Assembly: GCF_009865385.1 (NCBI RefSeq)
Contig: NZ_WWJT01000809.1
Coordinates: 55,124-119,123, forward strand
Source of the DNA: Streptomyces sp. SID486
Lineage (GTDB): Bacteria > Actinomycetota > Actinomycetes > Streptomycetales > Streptomycetaceae
Reading direction: 5' to 3'
Length of the DNA: 64,000 nt
In this document: positions 55,119-64,000 of the stretch, in pieces
Position numbering within the stretch: position 1 is the stretch's first letter
Layout: each line of letters starts with the position of its first letter
The notes under the pieces: model-generated
Seen by the model: only the letters and a program-made list of their open reading frames with translations
Databases searched by the model: none
Told to the model about the DNA's origin: nothing
Program-made: the position numbers and the translations under genes

Positions 55119-56603
55119 TCAGCCCTTCAGCGAGGCCATCCACGTCTCCACGTCGGCGGAGCGCCTCGGCAGGCCGTCGGAGAGATTGCGGTTGCCGTCC
55201 TCGGTCACGAGGATGTCGTCCTCGATCCGGACACCGATCCCCCGGTACTCCTCCGGGACCGTCAGGTCGTCGGCCTGGAAGTACAGGCCGGGCTCGACCG
55301 TCAGCACCATCCCCGGCTCCAGGACGCCGTCCACGTACGTCTCGGTCCGCGCCGCCGCGCAGTCGTGGACGTCCATGCCGAGCATGTGCCCGGTGCCGTG
55401 CAGCGTCCAGCGGCGCTGCAGACCCAGCTCCAGGACGCGCTCGACCGGGCCCTCGACCAGGCCCCACTCGACGAGCCGCTCGGCCAGCACGCGCTGCGCG
55501 GCGTCGTGGAAGTCGCGGTACTTCGCGCCCGGCTTCACGGCCGCGATGCCGGCCTCCTGGGCGTCGTACACGGCGTCGTAGATCCTCTTCTGGATCTCGC
55601 TGTACGTGCCGCTGACCGGCAGCGTGCGGGTGACGTCGGCGGTGTAGAGCGTGTGCGTCTCCACGCCGGCGTCGAGCAGGAGCAGGTCGCCGGAGCGGAC
55701 CGGTCCGTCGTTGCGGACCCAGTGCAGGGTGCAGGCGTGCGGGCCGGCGGCGCAGATGGAGCCGTAGCCGACGTCGTTGCCCTCCACGCGCGCGCGGAGG
55801 AAGAACGTGCCCTCGATGTAGCGCTCGCTCGTCGCCTCGGCCTTGTCGAGGACCTTCACGACGTCCTCGAAGCCGCGGACGGTGGAGTCGACGGCCTTCT
55901 GCAGCTCGCCGATCTCGAACTCGTCCTTGACGAGGCGGGCCTCGGAGAGGAAGACGCGCAGTTCCTCGTCGCGCTCGGCCGTGACCTTGTCGGTCAGGGC
56001 CGCCTCGATGCCGGCGTCGTGGCCGCGCACGACGCGGACGGGGCCGGTGGCCTCGCGCAGCGTGTCCGCCAGCTCGCGCACGTCGGAGGCCGGGATGCCG
56101 TACAGGGCCGCGGACTCGGTGAGGGAGTGGCGCCGGCCGACCCACAGTTCGCCCTGGCCGGAGAGCCAGAACTCGCCGTTCTCGCGGTCCGAGCGGGGCA
56201 GCAGGTAGATCGTCGCCTCGTGGCCGTCCCCCTTCGGCTCCAGCACCAGGACGCCGTCCTCGGTCTGGTCGCCGGTCAGGTACGCGTACTCGACGGACGC
56301 GCGGAAGGGGTACTCGGTGTCGTTCGAGCGGGTCTTCAGGTTGCCCGCCGGGACGACCAGGCGCTCGCCCGGGAAGCGGGCGGAGAGCGCGGCGCGGCGG
56401 CGCGCGGTGTGAGCGGCCTGCTCGATCGGCTTCAGGTCACGCAGCTCCGTGTCGGCCCAGCCGGACTTCATGTTCTCGGCCAGCTCGTCGGAGACACCCG
56501 GGTACAGGCCGTTCTTCCGCTGCTTGACGGTCTCCTCGGACTCGGTCTCGGGGCCCTCCGCGGTAGCGGAGTCGGGCACAGCCGGGTTGAGCTCGTCGGA
56601 CAC
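55119..56603 (-). CDS. pepP: Aminopeptidase P family (M24B) metallopeptidase
   Basis: 494 residues. An acidic N-terminal extension (about 1-30), then the AMP_N domain (about 60-190), then the M24 fold. Metal ligands are visible: two Asp in LLLDAGVETHTLYTADVTRT, His in GTGHMLGMDVHD, Glu in VLTVEPGLY and Glu in GVRIEDDILV. It removes N-terminal residues before proline. ATG 56603 has a good gaggat upstream. Confidence 0.95.
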   Translation of the reverse strand: MSDELNPAVPDSATAEGPETESEETVKQRKNGLYPGVSDELAENMKSGWADTELRDLKPIEQAAHTARRRAALSARFPGERLVVPAGNLKTRSNDTEYPFRASVEYAYLTGDQTEDGVLVLEPKGDGHEATIYLLPRSDRENGEFWLSGQGELWVGRRHSLTESAALYGIPASDVRELADTLREATGPVRVVRGHDAGIEAALTDKVTAERDEELRVFLSEARLVKDEFEIGELQKAVDSTVRGFEDVVKVLDKAEATSERYIEGTFFLRARVEGNDVGYGSICAAGPHACTLHWVRNDGPVRSGDLLLLDAGVETHTLYTADVTRTLPVSGTYSEIQKRIYDAVYDAQEAGIAAVKPGAKYRDFHDAAQRVLAERLVEWGLVEGPVERVLELGLQRRWTLHGTGHMLGMDVHDCAAARTETYVDGVLEPGMVLTVEPGLYFQADDLTVPEEYRGIGVRIEDDILVTEDGNRNLSDGLPRRSADVETWMASLKG

Positions 56604-56792
56604 GTGATCCTCCTCGATACGCCATTGATCTCCCCCGGGGTCCGCGCGCTCCTGCTCGTGACCGAGCGGGGACCTCCATCATCGTACGGTCGTACCGGTG
56701 GCGGGCGGGGCCGGATGACCTGTTATGCCCGGTCATGCCGACCGGCGGCGTCCCGCGCCCGACGAGCCGTGCCGGGCGGCGGCGCTCCGCGG

Positions 56793-58229
56793 TCAGTCGA
56801 AACGGGCCGCCAGCAGGACCACGTCCTCGTCGCCGTCGTCCCCCGGTCCCGGCTTCGCCCGGCCGGACCGGGACCCCGCCTCCGGCTCGTCCGGCAGCAC
56901 GGCGCGCAGGACGTGGTCGGCGACGGCTCCCGGATCGTGCCGCACCGCGCGCGGGACGCTCGCAGCGGCGGCGTGCAGCCGGGCGAAGGCCCGGTCCATC
57001 GGATCGCCGGTACGGTGCAGCAGCCCGTCGGTGTAGAGCAGGACCGTCTCCCCGGCCTCCGCCTCGATCTCCACGCTGGGCGCCTCCCAGCAGGCGAGCA
57101 TGCCGAGCGGCGCGGAGACGGAGGTCTCGGCGAACTCGGTACGCCGCTCGCCGATCAGCAGCGGCGGGCTGTGCCCGGCACCGGCCAGAGTGATCTTGCG
57201 CAGGGCGGGCTCGCAGTAGGCGAACAGGGCGGTGGCCGAGCGGGCGGGCTCGGTCAGCCGCAGCAGCAGCTCCAGGTCGGACAGGACGGCCACCGGGTCC
57301 TCGCCCTCCATCACGGCGTAGGCCCGCAGGGAGGCGCGCAGCCGGCCCATGGCGGCCACCGCGCTCGGGCCGGAGCCGGTGACCGAGCCGACGGAGAGGC
57401 CGAGGGCCGCGTCCGGCAGCGGCAGCGCGTCGTACCAGTCGCCGCCACCGCGCGCGCCCGCGCGATGGCGGGCGGCGAGCTGGACGCCGGCCACCCGGGG
57501 CAGCCGGGAGGGCAGCAGTTCCTCGGCGAGGGTCGCCATGCGCGCACGCGTGCGTTCCACCTCCACCAGCCGCGCGAGGTGCTCGGCTGCGTGCCGGACG
57601 TAGAGGCCGGCGAGGTGGCGCTGCCGCTCGTCGGGTTCGGCCGGTTCGTCGTAGAGCCAGACGGCCGCGCCCAGGCGGCCGGCGGACTCGGTGGTGAGGG
57701 GGAGGGCGTAGCTGGCGGCGTAACCCAGGCGGGCGGCGACCTCGCGGTGGCGCGGGTCGAGGCCGTCCTCGGCGAACAGGTCGGCGTGGACCAGCTCGGC
57801 GGCGCCGCCGGTGTCGTACGGCAGGGCGCCGCGCGGGACGGTCTCGATGTGGCCGAGGTCGGCGCGGCCGAGGCCGAGGCCGAGGGTGGAGCGGGGGCCG
57901 AGCCCGTCGGCGGGCTCCAGGACGACCAGGCCGCGGCGGGCGCCGACCAGGGCGGCCCCGGCGCGCAGCATCTCGTGCAGCGCGGGGTCGAGGGCGCTGG
58001 TGCGGGAGAGGCGCTCGGTGAGTTCGTGGAGGGTCGTGAGATCGGAGACCCAGCCGGCCAGGCGGTCCTGGAGGAGGGCACCGGGGGCGGGGGTGCCCGG
58101 CGCGGGGACGGAGGCGGTGTCCGGGACGGGACCGGTACCCGGGGCGGGAGGTGCGGGCGCGACAGTGTGTGCGGGAGTGGAGAGTGTGGGATCGATTCCG
58201 GCCACTTTCGGAGGGTGGGGGGCGTTCAT
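56793..58229 (-). CDS. GAF-PP2C (SpoIIE-type) serine phosphatase
   Basis: 478 residues. A Pro/Ala/Thr-rich N-terminus, then a GAF-like sensor (about 60-200), a helical linker, and the SpoIIE/RsbU PP2C domain (about 245-478). Metal-binding Asp residues lie in GGGDWYD and in the C-terminal DGDEDVV. It would dephosphorylate anti-anti-sigma factors in partner switching; the GAF ligand is unknown. Anti-sigma-type ATPases at 54443 and 61793 are possible partners. Confidence 0.92.
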   Translation of the reverse strand: MNAPHPPKVAGIDPTLSTPAHTVAPAPPAPGTGPVPDTASVPAPGTPAPGALLQDRLAGWVSDLTTLHELTERLSRTSALDPALHEMLRAGAALVGARRGLVVLEPADGLGPRSTLGLGLGRADLGHIETVPRGALPYDTGGAAELVHADLFAEDGLDPRHREVAARLGYAASYALPLTTESAGRLGAAVWLYDEPAEPDERQRHLAGLYVRHAAEHLARLVEVERTRARMATLAEELLPSRLPRVAGVQLAARHRAGARGGGDWYDALPLPDAALGLSVGSVTGSGPSAVAAMGRLRASLRAYAVMEGEDPVAVLSDLELLLRLTEPARSATALFAYCEPALRKITLAGAGHSPPLLIGERRTEFAETSVSAPLGMLACWEAPSVEIEAEAGETVLLYTDGLLHRTGDPMDRAFARLHAAAASVPRAVRHDPGAVADHVLRAVLPDEPEAGSRSGRAKPGPGDDGDEDVVLLAARFD

Positions 58230-58841
58230 GGCGTCCGGCTCTCAGACCGGTGCGTATTGCTCAGAAGCATCGCAAACCCCCATGTCATTCTGCGCCGCTA
58301 GCAGTGTCTCCACATGTACACGCACTCGTGAGGGGATGTCCAGCATTGTCCTGCGGGGATTCCTGGTGTCCAGGGGGCGGGAGAGGGTTTTTCCCGAACC
58401 CCTTGCGTTACCGCCAAGTTGGCTCAAAACTGCCTCAGGTATCGGTCCATTGCGGTCGACTGGCCTTGCTCCACGGAGCGTCACAACGGTCGTGATGGGT
58501 ACGTACTCGGTGAAGGCCAGGGGTGGTTGGGGGCCGCCCGGAACCTGGCGACGGACCCGGGCGTCATAGCCACCGACGGCCGAGCCCCATCCTCCCGTGG
58601 CGGAGGCGGAGAGAACCACGCGCGACGGCAAAACGCCAGACTTCGCCACCCCAGTGCCGCGCCCGTGCCTTTGAACAGACGCACCATGGACGCGGACGCG
58701 ACCGACGCTCGCCCCTTGGGGTTCCCCATGCCGTGCACGGGGGTGTGATGCGCCATCAGATACGCACAGTGAAGTGATCGACACATGGTGTGATGTAGCC
58801 CACGGTGTTGCCAGCGGTGCAACGGAAAGGAACGAGCGCTC
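58230..58841. other. Divergent gap with one candidate tiny ORF
   Basis: A 612-bp gap between the phosphatase gene and the Prim-Pol-like gene. On the minus strand 58242-58346 is a 34-codon frame (MLDIPSRVRVHVETLLAAQ...) that ends 12 bases before the phosphatase ATG, with aggac before its ATG. Codon third positions are mixed, so it may be non-coding. Elsewhere I see nothing; frames at 58419-58800 are low-quality shadows. Confidence 0.35.
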
Positions 58842-59507
58842 ATGCGCGAGATCCTCGGAAGGCGACGCAGGCTCCTGGCCAGGCGAAACGGCGGGAGGCC
58901 CGAGCTGATCGGCGCGGCCCTGACCTTCGCGGCGGAATGGGGGTGGCCGGTACTCCCCGGTGTGGCACCGGACGCGCGGGGCCGGTCCCGCTGCGCCTGC
59001 CCCGACCCGGAATGCACGGTGCCCGGAGCGCACCCCTTCGACCCCGGCCTGCTCGCGGCCACCACCGACCCGCGCATGGTGCGCTGGTGGTGGACCAACC
59101 GGCCGAGCGCCCCGATCATCCTGGCCACGGGCGGTCCGGCGCCCTGCGCGGTGAGCCTGCCGGCACTCGCCGCCTCCCGTGCCCTGGCCCTGCTCGACCG
59201 GCGCGGCATGCGGCTGGGGCCGGTGATCGCCTCGCCCACCCGCTGGTCGCTGCTCGTGCGGCCGTACTCCATGGAACAGCTCGGCGAGCTGCTCTACGCC
59301 AAGGACTTCGTCCCCGGCTCCCTGCGCTTCCACGGCACGGGCGGCTACATCGCCCTGCCCCCCTCCGAGACCGGTCAGGGTGCCGTCCGCTGGGAGCGCG
59401 CTCCGCTGCCCGGCTCGGCCTCGCCCTGGGTGCCCGGCGTGGAGGCCGTGGTGGACGCGGTGGTGGACGCCCTCACTCGTACGGGTGTGAGCGCACCCGA
59501 GTTGTGA
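58842..59507 (+). CDS. Prim-Pol-like (bifunctional primase/polymerase N-terminal domain) protein
   Basis: 221 residues. AALTFAAEWGWPVLPGVAP (about 27-45) and the Cys pair in RCACPDPECTVPGAHPFDPG fit the primase/polymerase N-terminal domain. It has no helicase or C-terminal domain, and the catalytic Asp/Glu set of active enzymes is not clear. It is an orphan, core-chromosome copy rather than part of a mobile element. ATG with ggaaagga upstream. Confidence 0.8.
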   Translation: MREILGRRRRLLARRNGGRPELIGAALTFAAEWGWPVLPGVAPDARGRSRCACPDPECTVPGAHPFDPGLLAATTDPRMVRWWWTNRPSAPIILATGGPAPCAVSLPALAASRALALLDRRGMRLGPVIASPTRWSLLVRPYSMEQLGELLYAKDFVPGSLRFHGTGGYIALPPSETGQGAVRWERAPLPGSASPWVPGVEAVVDAVVDALTRTGVSAPEL

Positions 59508-59562
59508 GGGTGTCGGGCGCGGCCGGGCCGGCCGGGCGCCGCCGGCTCGTAGTCTTCCGGGC

Positions 59563-60183
59563 ATGCTGCGTCATACCGGCGGCCACCGAGCCCCACAGCC
59601 GCTCCGCGGCGGGCGGGACGCCCGTAACCTCCGTCTGCTCGCCCTCGTGGGCATCGTGGCGGGCGTGGTCGCGCTGCCGCTGACCGTGGCCTCCGGCCAG
59701 GTGGGCGACGCCGGCCGGGCCGCCGCACCGGCCGCCGACCGGGGGGACGCGCCGGCCACCGACCGGGGGGATGCGTCGGCCGCCGACGGGGGGGACGCGA
59801 AGACCGGCGCGCGTACCGCCCGCCACGCCCCGTTCCTGCTCGGCATCGGACTCGCCACGGCGGCCCGCTGCGGCCCCGAACTCACCTCGCCCGACGGCAT
59901 CGAGGCGCAGACGTGCGTGCTGACGCAGGGCGAGGACACCTGGGCGCGCGCCTACTACCGCAACGCCACCGGCGAATCGCTGGACTCCGTGCTGAGCCTG
60001 ATGGGTCCGGATGACCGGACCGTGCAGACGCACTGCGTCACCGGGGCCGGCGACGAGCCCGCCACCTGTGAGACACCCCGCGAGCACACCCGTGGCGTAC
60101 CGGCCGCCTACACGGCCGTCACCGAGTTCGCGTCGCGCGGGTCGCGGGGGGCGCTGCTGCTCCGCTCGGGCAGCAACTCCTGA
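59563..60183 (+). CDS. Hypothetical membrane-anchored or secreted protein
   Basis: 206 residues. An N-terminal TM helix or signal anchor (LRLLALVGIVAGVVALPLTV, about 23-42) precedes an acidic repeat-like linker with DRGDA repeated three times, then a C-terminal globular part with four Cys (RCGPEL, QTCVLT, THCVTG, ATCETP) that could form two disulfides outside the cell. Not recognised. It starts 55 bases after the Prim-Pol-like gene. Confidence 0.7.
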   Translation: MLRHTGGHRAPQPLRGGRDARNLRLLALVGIVAGVVALPLTVASGQVGDAGRAAAPAADRGDAPATDRGDASAADGGDAKTGARTARHAPFLLGIGLATAARCGPELTSPDGIEAQTCVLTQGEDTWARAYYRNATGESLDSVLSLMGPDDRTVQTHCVTGAGDEPATCETPREHTRGVPAAYTAVTEFASRGSRGALLLRSGSNS

Positions 60184-60242
60184 AAGCGCCCGCGCAGTTG
60201 ACGGGAAGCGGCATGCCGTCCACCGGACGAGGGCATGGAAAG

Positions 60243-60282
60243 GCCCGGTTGCTGGCGACGGGGGATGCACCAGCAACCGGGC
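60243..60282 (+). terminator. Hairpin terminator
   Basis: A 13-bp perfect stem (60243-60255 with 60270-60282) and a 14-base loop, 60 bases after the preceding stop, with no U tract. Confidence 0.75.
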
Positions 60283-60444
60283 TACTGGAACGGTAACAAG
60301 AGATCGGCGGTTCGCAAATTCCGTCTTGGCGATTCGGACACCGAATTCCGTGTCGGAACGGCGAGTTGTGACAGGAGTCACCTGCCGCGCGGCACGGTGT
60401 CACGACTGACCGACCGTTCAGCCGTGACACCAGCGGCCCGGCGC

Positions 60445-61407
60445 TCAGCTGAGGGTGACCTGCCGGTTGGTCAGCCCGCCGCGCGCCCGGCGCTCGTCCG
60501 GCGTGAGGGGCTCCTTGACGGCGAGGGCCGCGGCGAGCCGCTCGGCGAACTCGGCGGCCGGCTTCTCCACGTCGTCCGCCGAGACACCGCTCGGCAGGTC
60601 CCACACCGGCACGGTGAGGCCGTGAGCACGGAAGGAGCCCACGAGCCGGGTGCCCTCGCCGAGGCTGGAGCGGCCCGCCGCGTGCAGCCGCGCCAGAGCG
60701 TCCAGAAGCTGCTCCTCCGGATGCGGCATGACCCAGCGCAGGTGGTTCTTCTCCGGCGTCTCGCACCAGTACGCGGCGTCCACACCGGACAGCTTCACGG
60801 TCGGGATGGCGGCGGCGTTGGCCCGCTCCAGGGAGGCGGCCACCTCGGGTGTGGCGTTCTCCGCGTCCGGCACCCAGAACTCGAAGCCGCTGTGCACGAC
60901 CGGTTCGAAGACGCCCTCGGCGTCCAGCAGATCCTGCAGGCGGGGGCTGCCGGCGGGGGCGCGGCGGCCCTGCACCGGGGTGCCGGGCTCGGCCTCCAGC
61001 GCGCGCAGCAGGGTGTCGGCGAGGTCGCGGCTGATGTCACCGGACGCCGTGTCGTTCTGCAGGCCGAGCAGGACCGAGCCGTCGTCGCGGCGCAGCGCGG
61101 GCCAGGCCATCGGCAGCACCGTCGCCAGCGTGACGGAGGGGACGCCCTCGGGCAGGCCGTCCTTCAGCGGCAGCTCGGCCGTCGCCGCGGGGACCAGCTC
61201 CCGCAGCGCGACCCAGTCGCACTCGCCGGGCAGCCCCTCGAACGGGCGCTGCACCAGCTCGGTCGCGGCATGCGCGGCGGCCCGGCCGTGGCATGCCTTG
61301 TAGCGCCGCCCGCTGCCGCAGGGGCAGGGTTCTCGGGCGCCGACAACCGGGATCTCCCCGTCGTTCAGCTGCGGCTTGGCCTTCGTCTGGGGTCGCTTTT
61401 TGGCCAT
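60445..61407 (-). CDS. SEC-C motif protein (DUF5926-like)
   Basis: 320 residues. The N-terminal SEC-C zinc motif [16 protein letters not shown] (CxCx8CH, about 26-41) is placed unusually at the front; the rest has DUF5926-type features ([19 protein letters not shown]). Function unknown; SEC-C motifs often mediate SecA or nucleic-acid contacts. ATG 61407 has gggag upstream; the frame is open upstream through a repeat tract but that part lacks coding character. Confidence 0.85.
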   Translation of the reverse strand: MAKKRPQTKAKPQLNDGEIPVVGAREPCPCGSGRRYKACHGRAAAHAATELVQRPFEGLPGECDWVALRELVPAATAELPLKDGLPEGVPSVTLATVLPMAWPALRRDDGSVLLGLQNDTASGDISRDLADTLLRALEAEPGTPVQGRRAPAGSPRLQDLLDAEGVFEPVVHSGFEFWVPDAENATPEVAASLERANAAAIPTVKLSGVDAAYWCETPEKNHLRWVMPHPEEQLLDALARLHAAGRSSLGEGTRLVGSFRAHGLTVPVWDLPSGVSADDVEKPAAEFAERLAAALAVKEPLTPDERRARGGLTNRQVTLS

Positions 61408-61792
61408 GGTGGGCGTCTCCCGGTTACGGCTCTTCTCGGTACGTCCGGAGCCTAGCCGTTCGGGCCCTGGCCTACGGGAACCCGTGGACAACGCACGCGC
61501 GCTCGACGCCGCGCGGGGGCCGTCCGGTCGTTCCCGGCCCCCGAACGCGTCCGGTCGTTCCCGGCTCCCGAACGCGCCCGGTCGGTCCTGGCTTCCGAAC
61601 GCGGCCGGTCGGTCCGAACGCACCCGATCGGTCCTGGCCTCCGAATGCGGCCGGTCGTTGTCAGCCCCCGTACGCGCCCGGTCGTTGCCGGCTCCCCAAA
61701 GTGCCCGGTCGGCCCTGGCCCGCGAACGTGCCCGGTCGTTCCCGGCTCCCGACGGCACCGACGGTCGGTCCCGGTCTGCGGATCCCGCCCGG
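61408..61792. repeat. 27-bp tandem repeat, about nine units
   Basis: CCGGTCGTTCCCGG-type starts recur at 61524, 61551, 61578, 61605, 61624 (after a deleted short unit), 61651, 61678, 61705 and 61732, with a remnant near 61758. Units differ at a few positions but keep exact 27-bp phasing, a multiple of three. The tract fills the gap between two genes on the minus strand and lies in the promoter region of the SEC-C gene. Confidence 0.9.
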
Positions 61793-62581
61793 TCAGTCCA
61801 GGTCCTCGAACGCATCCGCGAAGTCCAGGCCGGACAGGTCCGTCAGCGTCAGGTCCGCGGCGGAGACTCCTGGCCGCGTCAGATCCGCGGCGGGCACCCC
61901 TGGTCGCGGCAGGTCTGCGGCCGCCCTGTCCGGCAACGCCAGGTCCGGCAACGCCAGGTCCGGCAGCGGCGGGTCCGTGAGCGGCAGCCCGGACGTCCCC
62001 GGCCGCGTGACGCGCGTAGCGAACGCCTCGGGCCGGCACCCGGCATCGGGATCGTGGACGTCCTCGTGGACCAGCACCCAGACCGTCACCTCGCCCCGGA
62101 CGTCGTCCCGCACGCCCCAGTCGTCGGCGAGGGCCGTGATGATGTTCAGTCCGCGTCCGCCGTGCGCGGTCACCGACGGAGTGGCGGGCGCCGGACGGGT
62201 CGGCCCGCCGCCGTCCGTGACCTCCACGATGAGCCGCCCGTGCGCGTCGACGCGCCACGCGGCGCGGACGTCACCGTCCCCGGCCGGCGCGTCTCCCAGC
62301 GGCCGCCCGTGTTTGCAGGCATTGCTGAGCAGTTCGGAAAGGATCAGTACGGCATCGTCGATGACCGATTCCGCCACGCCGCCGCTGCGCAACTGCGCCC
62401 GCATCCGGTGCCGCGCCTTCCCCACGCCGGCAGGGCCGTGGGGAACGGCCATGCTCGACGACGTCGGCACTTCCTGTGCCACCACCAACGCCACCCCCGA
62501 GACCTCCTTCGCCCCACGCCAGGGTGTGGATGCCCTCTTGGCCTGGACCGGAAACCGGCCAGTCCTCTTCCGGTGACGCAT
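61793..62581 (-). CDS. Anti-sigma-type HATPase with Leu/Pro/Asp repeat tail
   Basis: 262 residues. A basic N-terminus (about 1-60), then a GHKL ATPase: N box [13 protein letters not shown] (about 84-96), G1 DGGGPT and G2 [14 protein letters not shown] (about 145-158). The C-terminal 55 residues are short repeats of LPDLALPD and ADLTRPGV type. Likely regulates sigma factors. ATG 62581 has a weak ribosome-binding site. The 27-bp DNA repeat begins close to its stop. Confidence 0.85.
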   Translation of the reverse strand: MRHRKRTGRFPVQAKRASTPWRGAKEVSGVALVVAQEVPTSSSMAVPHGPAGVGKARHRMRAQLRSGGVAESVIDDAVLILSELLSNACKHGRPLGDAPAGDGDVRAAWRVDAHGRLIVEVTDGGGPTRPAPATPSVTAHGGRGLNIITALADDWGVRDDVRGEVTVWVLVHEDVHDPDAGCRPEAFATRVTRPGTSGLPLTDPPLPDLALPDLALPDRAAADLPRPGVPAADLTRPGVSAADLTLTDLSGLDFADAFEDLD

Positions 62582-62685
62582 TCGACGCGACCGCACACGC
62601 AGCGAACGCGCCGGTGCACACCCCGTGACGGAATCCGCCCGGCAGCGGCCGGTACGCCCGGATCCGGGGGGTGCGGCCGGTGGGC

Positions 62686-63513
62686 TCAGCGACCCAGTCG
62701 GCGCAGCACCGCGCGCGGCCGGTTGGTGATGATGGCGTCGATGCCCATCTCGAGGCAGAGGTCGACGTCCTCGGGCTCGTTCACGGTCCACACGTGCACC
62801 TGATGGCCGGCCCGCTTCAGGCGCTCCACGTAGGCGGGGTGGTTGCGCACGATGCGGATCGAGGGGCCCGCGATGTGCACGCCCGCGGGCAGCCGCCCGT
62901 CGCGCAGCCGGGGCGAGACGAACTGCATCAGGCAGACCGTCGGCAGGGTCGGCGCCGCGGCGTGCACGCGGTGCAGCGACCGGGCCGAGAAGCTCATGAT
63001 CCTCACCGGCGACTCGGCGGCCGTGGCCGGCGCGTCCAGGCCGAACCGCTTCAGCAGCGTCAGCAGCCGCTCCTCCACCTGGCCGGCCCAGCGCGTGGGG
63101 TGTTTGGTCTCGATGGCGAGCTCCACCCGCCGTCCCGCGTCCGCGACCAGTTCCAGCAGGCGTTCCAGCGTGAGTACGGAGGTGTCCTCGCGGTCCTCCG
63201 GCCGGTGCTCCCAGTCGGGCTCCTCGTCCCGTCCGCGCCAGCCCTCGCCCGTCTTCCAGGAGCCGAAGTCGAGGGCGGCCAGGTCGGCCAGCTCCAGGGC
63301 GGAGACCGCGCCGCGGCCGTTGGAGGTCCGGTTCACCCGCCGGTCGTGGACGCAGACCAGATGGCCGTCGGCCGTCAGCCGTACGTCGCACTCCAAGGCG
63401 TCGGCGCCGTCCTCCATCGCCTTACGGTAGGCGGCGAGGGTGTGCTCGGGGGCGTCCTCGGAGGCGCCCCGGTGGGCGACGACCTGGATGGAGTGCTGTG
63501 GTGCGTGGGTCAC
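62686..63513 (-). CDS. Glycerophosphodiester phosphodiesterase
   Basis: 275 residues, GDPD TIM-barrel. Catalytic HRGA in VVAHRGASEDAPEHT (about 11-25), metal ligands in ECDVRLT, and the second His in VCVHDRRVN. It splits glycerophosphodiesters to glycerol-3-phosphate and an alcohol. No signal peptide, so cytoplasmic, unlike GlpQ. GTG 63513 is chosen because the fold begins directly after it. Confidence 0.93.
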   Translation of the reverse strand: MTHAPQHSIQVVAHRGASEDAPEHTLAAYRKAMEDGADALECDVRLTADGHLVCVHDRRVNRTSNGRGAVSALELADLAALDFGSWKTGEGWRGRDEEPDWEHRPEDREDTSVLTLERLLELVADAGRRVELAIETKHPTRWAGQVEERLLTLLKRFGLDAPATAAESPVRIMSFSARSLHRVHAAAPTLPTVCLMQFVSPRLRDGRLPAGVHIAGPSIRIVRNHPAYVERLKRAGHQVHVWTVNEPEDVDLCLEMGIDAIITNRPRAVLRRLGR

Positions 63514-63595
63514 CGCGTCATGGTGCCATCGTCGTCGGGTACACGGGGCGGCGCGGACGCGTCCGGGCGACGAACAGGGCACCCGCCCTGATCGT

Positions 63596-63752
63596 TTATG
63601 TAACTTTTGCCATGTAGGTCGTAATAGATCCTATATAAAGAAGACCGCCGGACCCACAGGCACCGCTTATGGTGCTCTGACGGCCCATGGGAAAAGCTGA
63701 CTGCAAGACCAGTACGACCGACGACAACAGGCGTGGACCGAGGAGAAGAGCT
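63596..63752 (+). promoter_or_regulatory. AT-rich promoter region of the last gene
   Basis: 63596-63660 is strikingly AT-rich for this genome. A weak -35 TTGCCA (63608-63613) and -10 CTATAT (63631-63636, 17-base spacer) can be drawn; the mapping is uncertain. The gene begins at 63753. Confidence 0.35.
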
Positions 63753-64000
63753 GTGAGCACCGAGAACGAGGGCAACACGGTACCCCCGGCGCCGTCCGCA
63801 CCTCCCGTGCCGACGGCCTCTCCCGCCGCTGCTCCGCAGGGCCCCCCGCCCGAGGGACACGCGCCGACGGCACCGCTTCCGCCCGTGCCCCAGGAGAGCC
63901 CGACGGCCCCGGCCACCGCCCCCGGCCAGGGCCCGGCCCACCCGCAGGGCGGGGCGTACCCGCAGGGCGGGGCGTACCCGCAGGGCCCGGCGGCTCCGGC
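63753..64000 (+). CDS. Proline-rich protein, N-terminal part (partial)
   Basis: GTG start with gaggag 8-13 bases upstream. The visible 82 residues are a disordered Pro/Ala/Gln-rich region ending in repeats of PQGGAY; the gene continues past the window. Streptomyces HtrA/DegP-like serine proteases often start this way, but nothing here proves the identity. Confidence 0.75.
   Translation, partial: MSTENEGNTVPPAPSAPPVPTASPAAAPQGPPPEGHAPTAPLPPVPQESPTAPATAPGQGPAHPQGGAYPQGGAYPQGPAAP

Noticed and set aside
61524..61785. CRISPR array
   Set aside because: The 27-bp units are contiguous with no unique spacers and no cas genes are nearby. It is a simple tandem repeat.
61793..63391. A 532-residue HATPase protein reading back into the GDPD region
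   Set aside because: The upstream part is antisense-type shadow of the GDPD gene; the ATPase fold begins after ATG 62581.

Overview
High-GC actinobacterial DNA, almost certainly from a Streptomyces chromosome close to oriC. Codon third positions are strongly G/C, GTG and TTG starts are common, and the gene order ssb-rpsR-rplI-(MATE)-dnaB, ssgR-ssgA, thiC, cydAB-cydDC, serS-pheA and the dtpA copper cluster matches the conserved Streptomyces core (the S. coelicolor SCO3907-SCO3977 neighbourhood, from memory). There is no insertion sequence, phage, integrase or CRISPR array. This is a core region, and its unusual content is mainly in DNA sites and repeats rather than foreign genes.

Layout. 1-5 kb: the ribosomal/ssb operon tail, a MATE exporter and replicative helicase dnaB. 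4-15 kb: small metabolic and regulatory genes (serine hydrolase, acetyltransferases, MarR/MFS pair, HbpS-like protein, HAD, NUDIX, LysR, PLP lyase, tyrosine phosphatase PtpA, cupin, small membrane proteins). 15-17 kb: sporulation activator ssgR and ssgA. 17-26 kb: YibE/F membrane protein, thiC under a TPP riboswitch, metallophosphatase, LacI regulator, HisC-type aminotransferase. 26-32 kb: cytochrome bd oxidase cydA-cydB and a fused cydDC exporter behind a Rex operator. 32-43 kb: HAD and LLM enzymes, KptA, a MerR/EphD-like/M24 operon and a two-ATPase, two-permease ABC operon. 43-48 kb: tRNA-Ser(GCU), HAD, serS, pheA. 48-54 kb: the extracytoplasmic copper and heme-peroxidase pathway (YcnI, Sco, ECuC, CopCD, DtpA) that in S. 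lividans feeds GlxA maturation and morphogenesis. 54-64 kb: anti-sigma-type ATPases, SpoIIE-type phosphatase, PepP, Prim-Pol-like protein, SEC-C protein, GDPD and the start of a proline-rich protein.

The layer least explained by gene content is made of DNA sites. Nine copies of the Streptomyces parS 14-mer (six perfect, three with one mismatch) are spread over 48 kb. Some lie in intergenic gaps, some inside coding sequence, one spans the cydDC start codon, and one forms a hairpin arm inside the thiC riboswitch. Three groups of DnaA-box 9-mers sit upstream of dnaB, beside kptA and between serS and pheA. Five tandem or degenerate repeat tracts (27, about 33, 36, 33-44 and 84 bp units) fill intergenic gaps; four of the five follow the 3' end of a gene. 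I infer that the window is part of the ParB-loaded centromere and DnaA-binding region around the origin.
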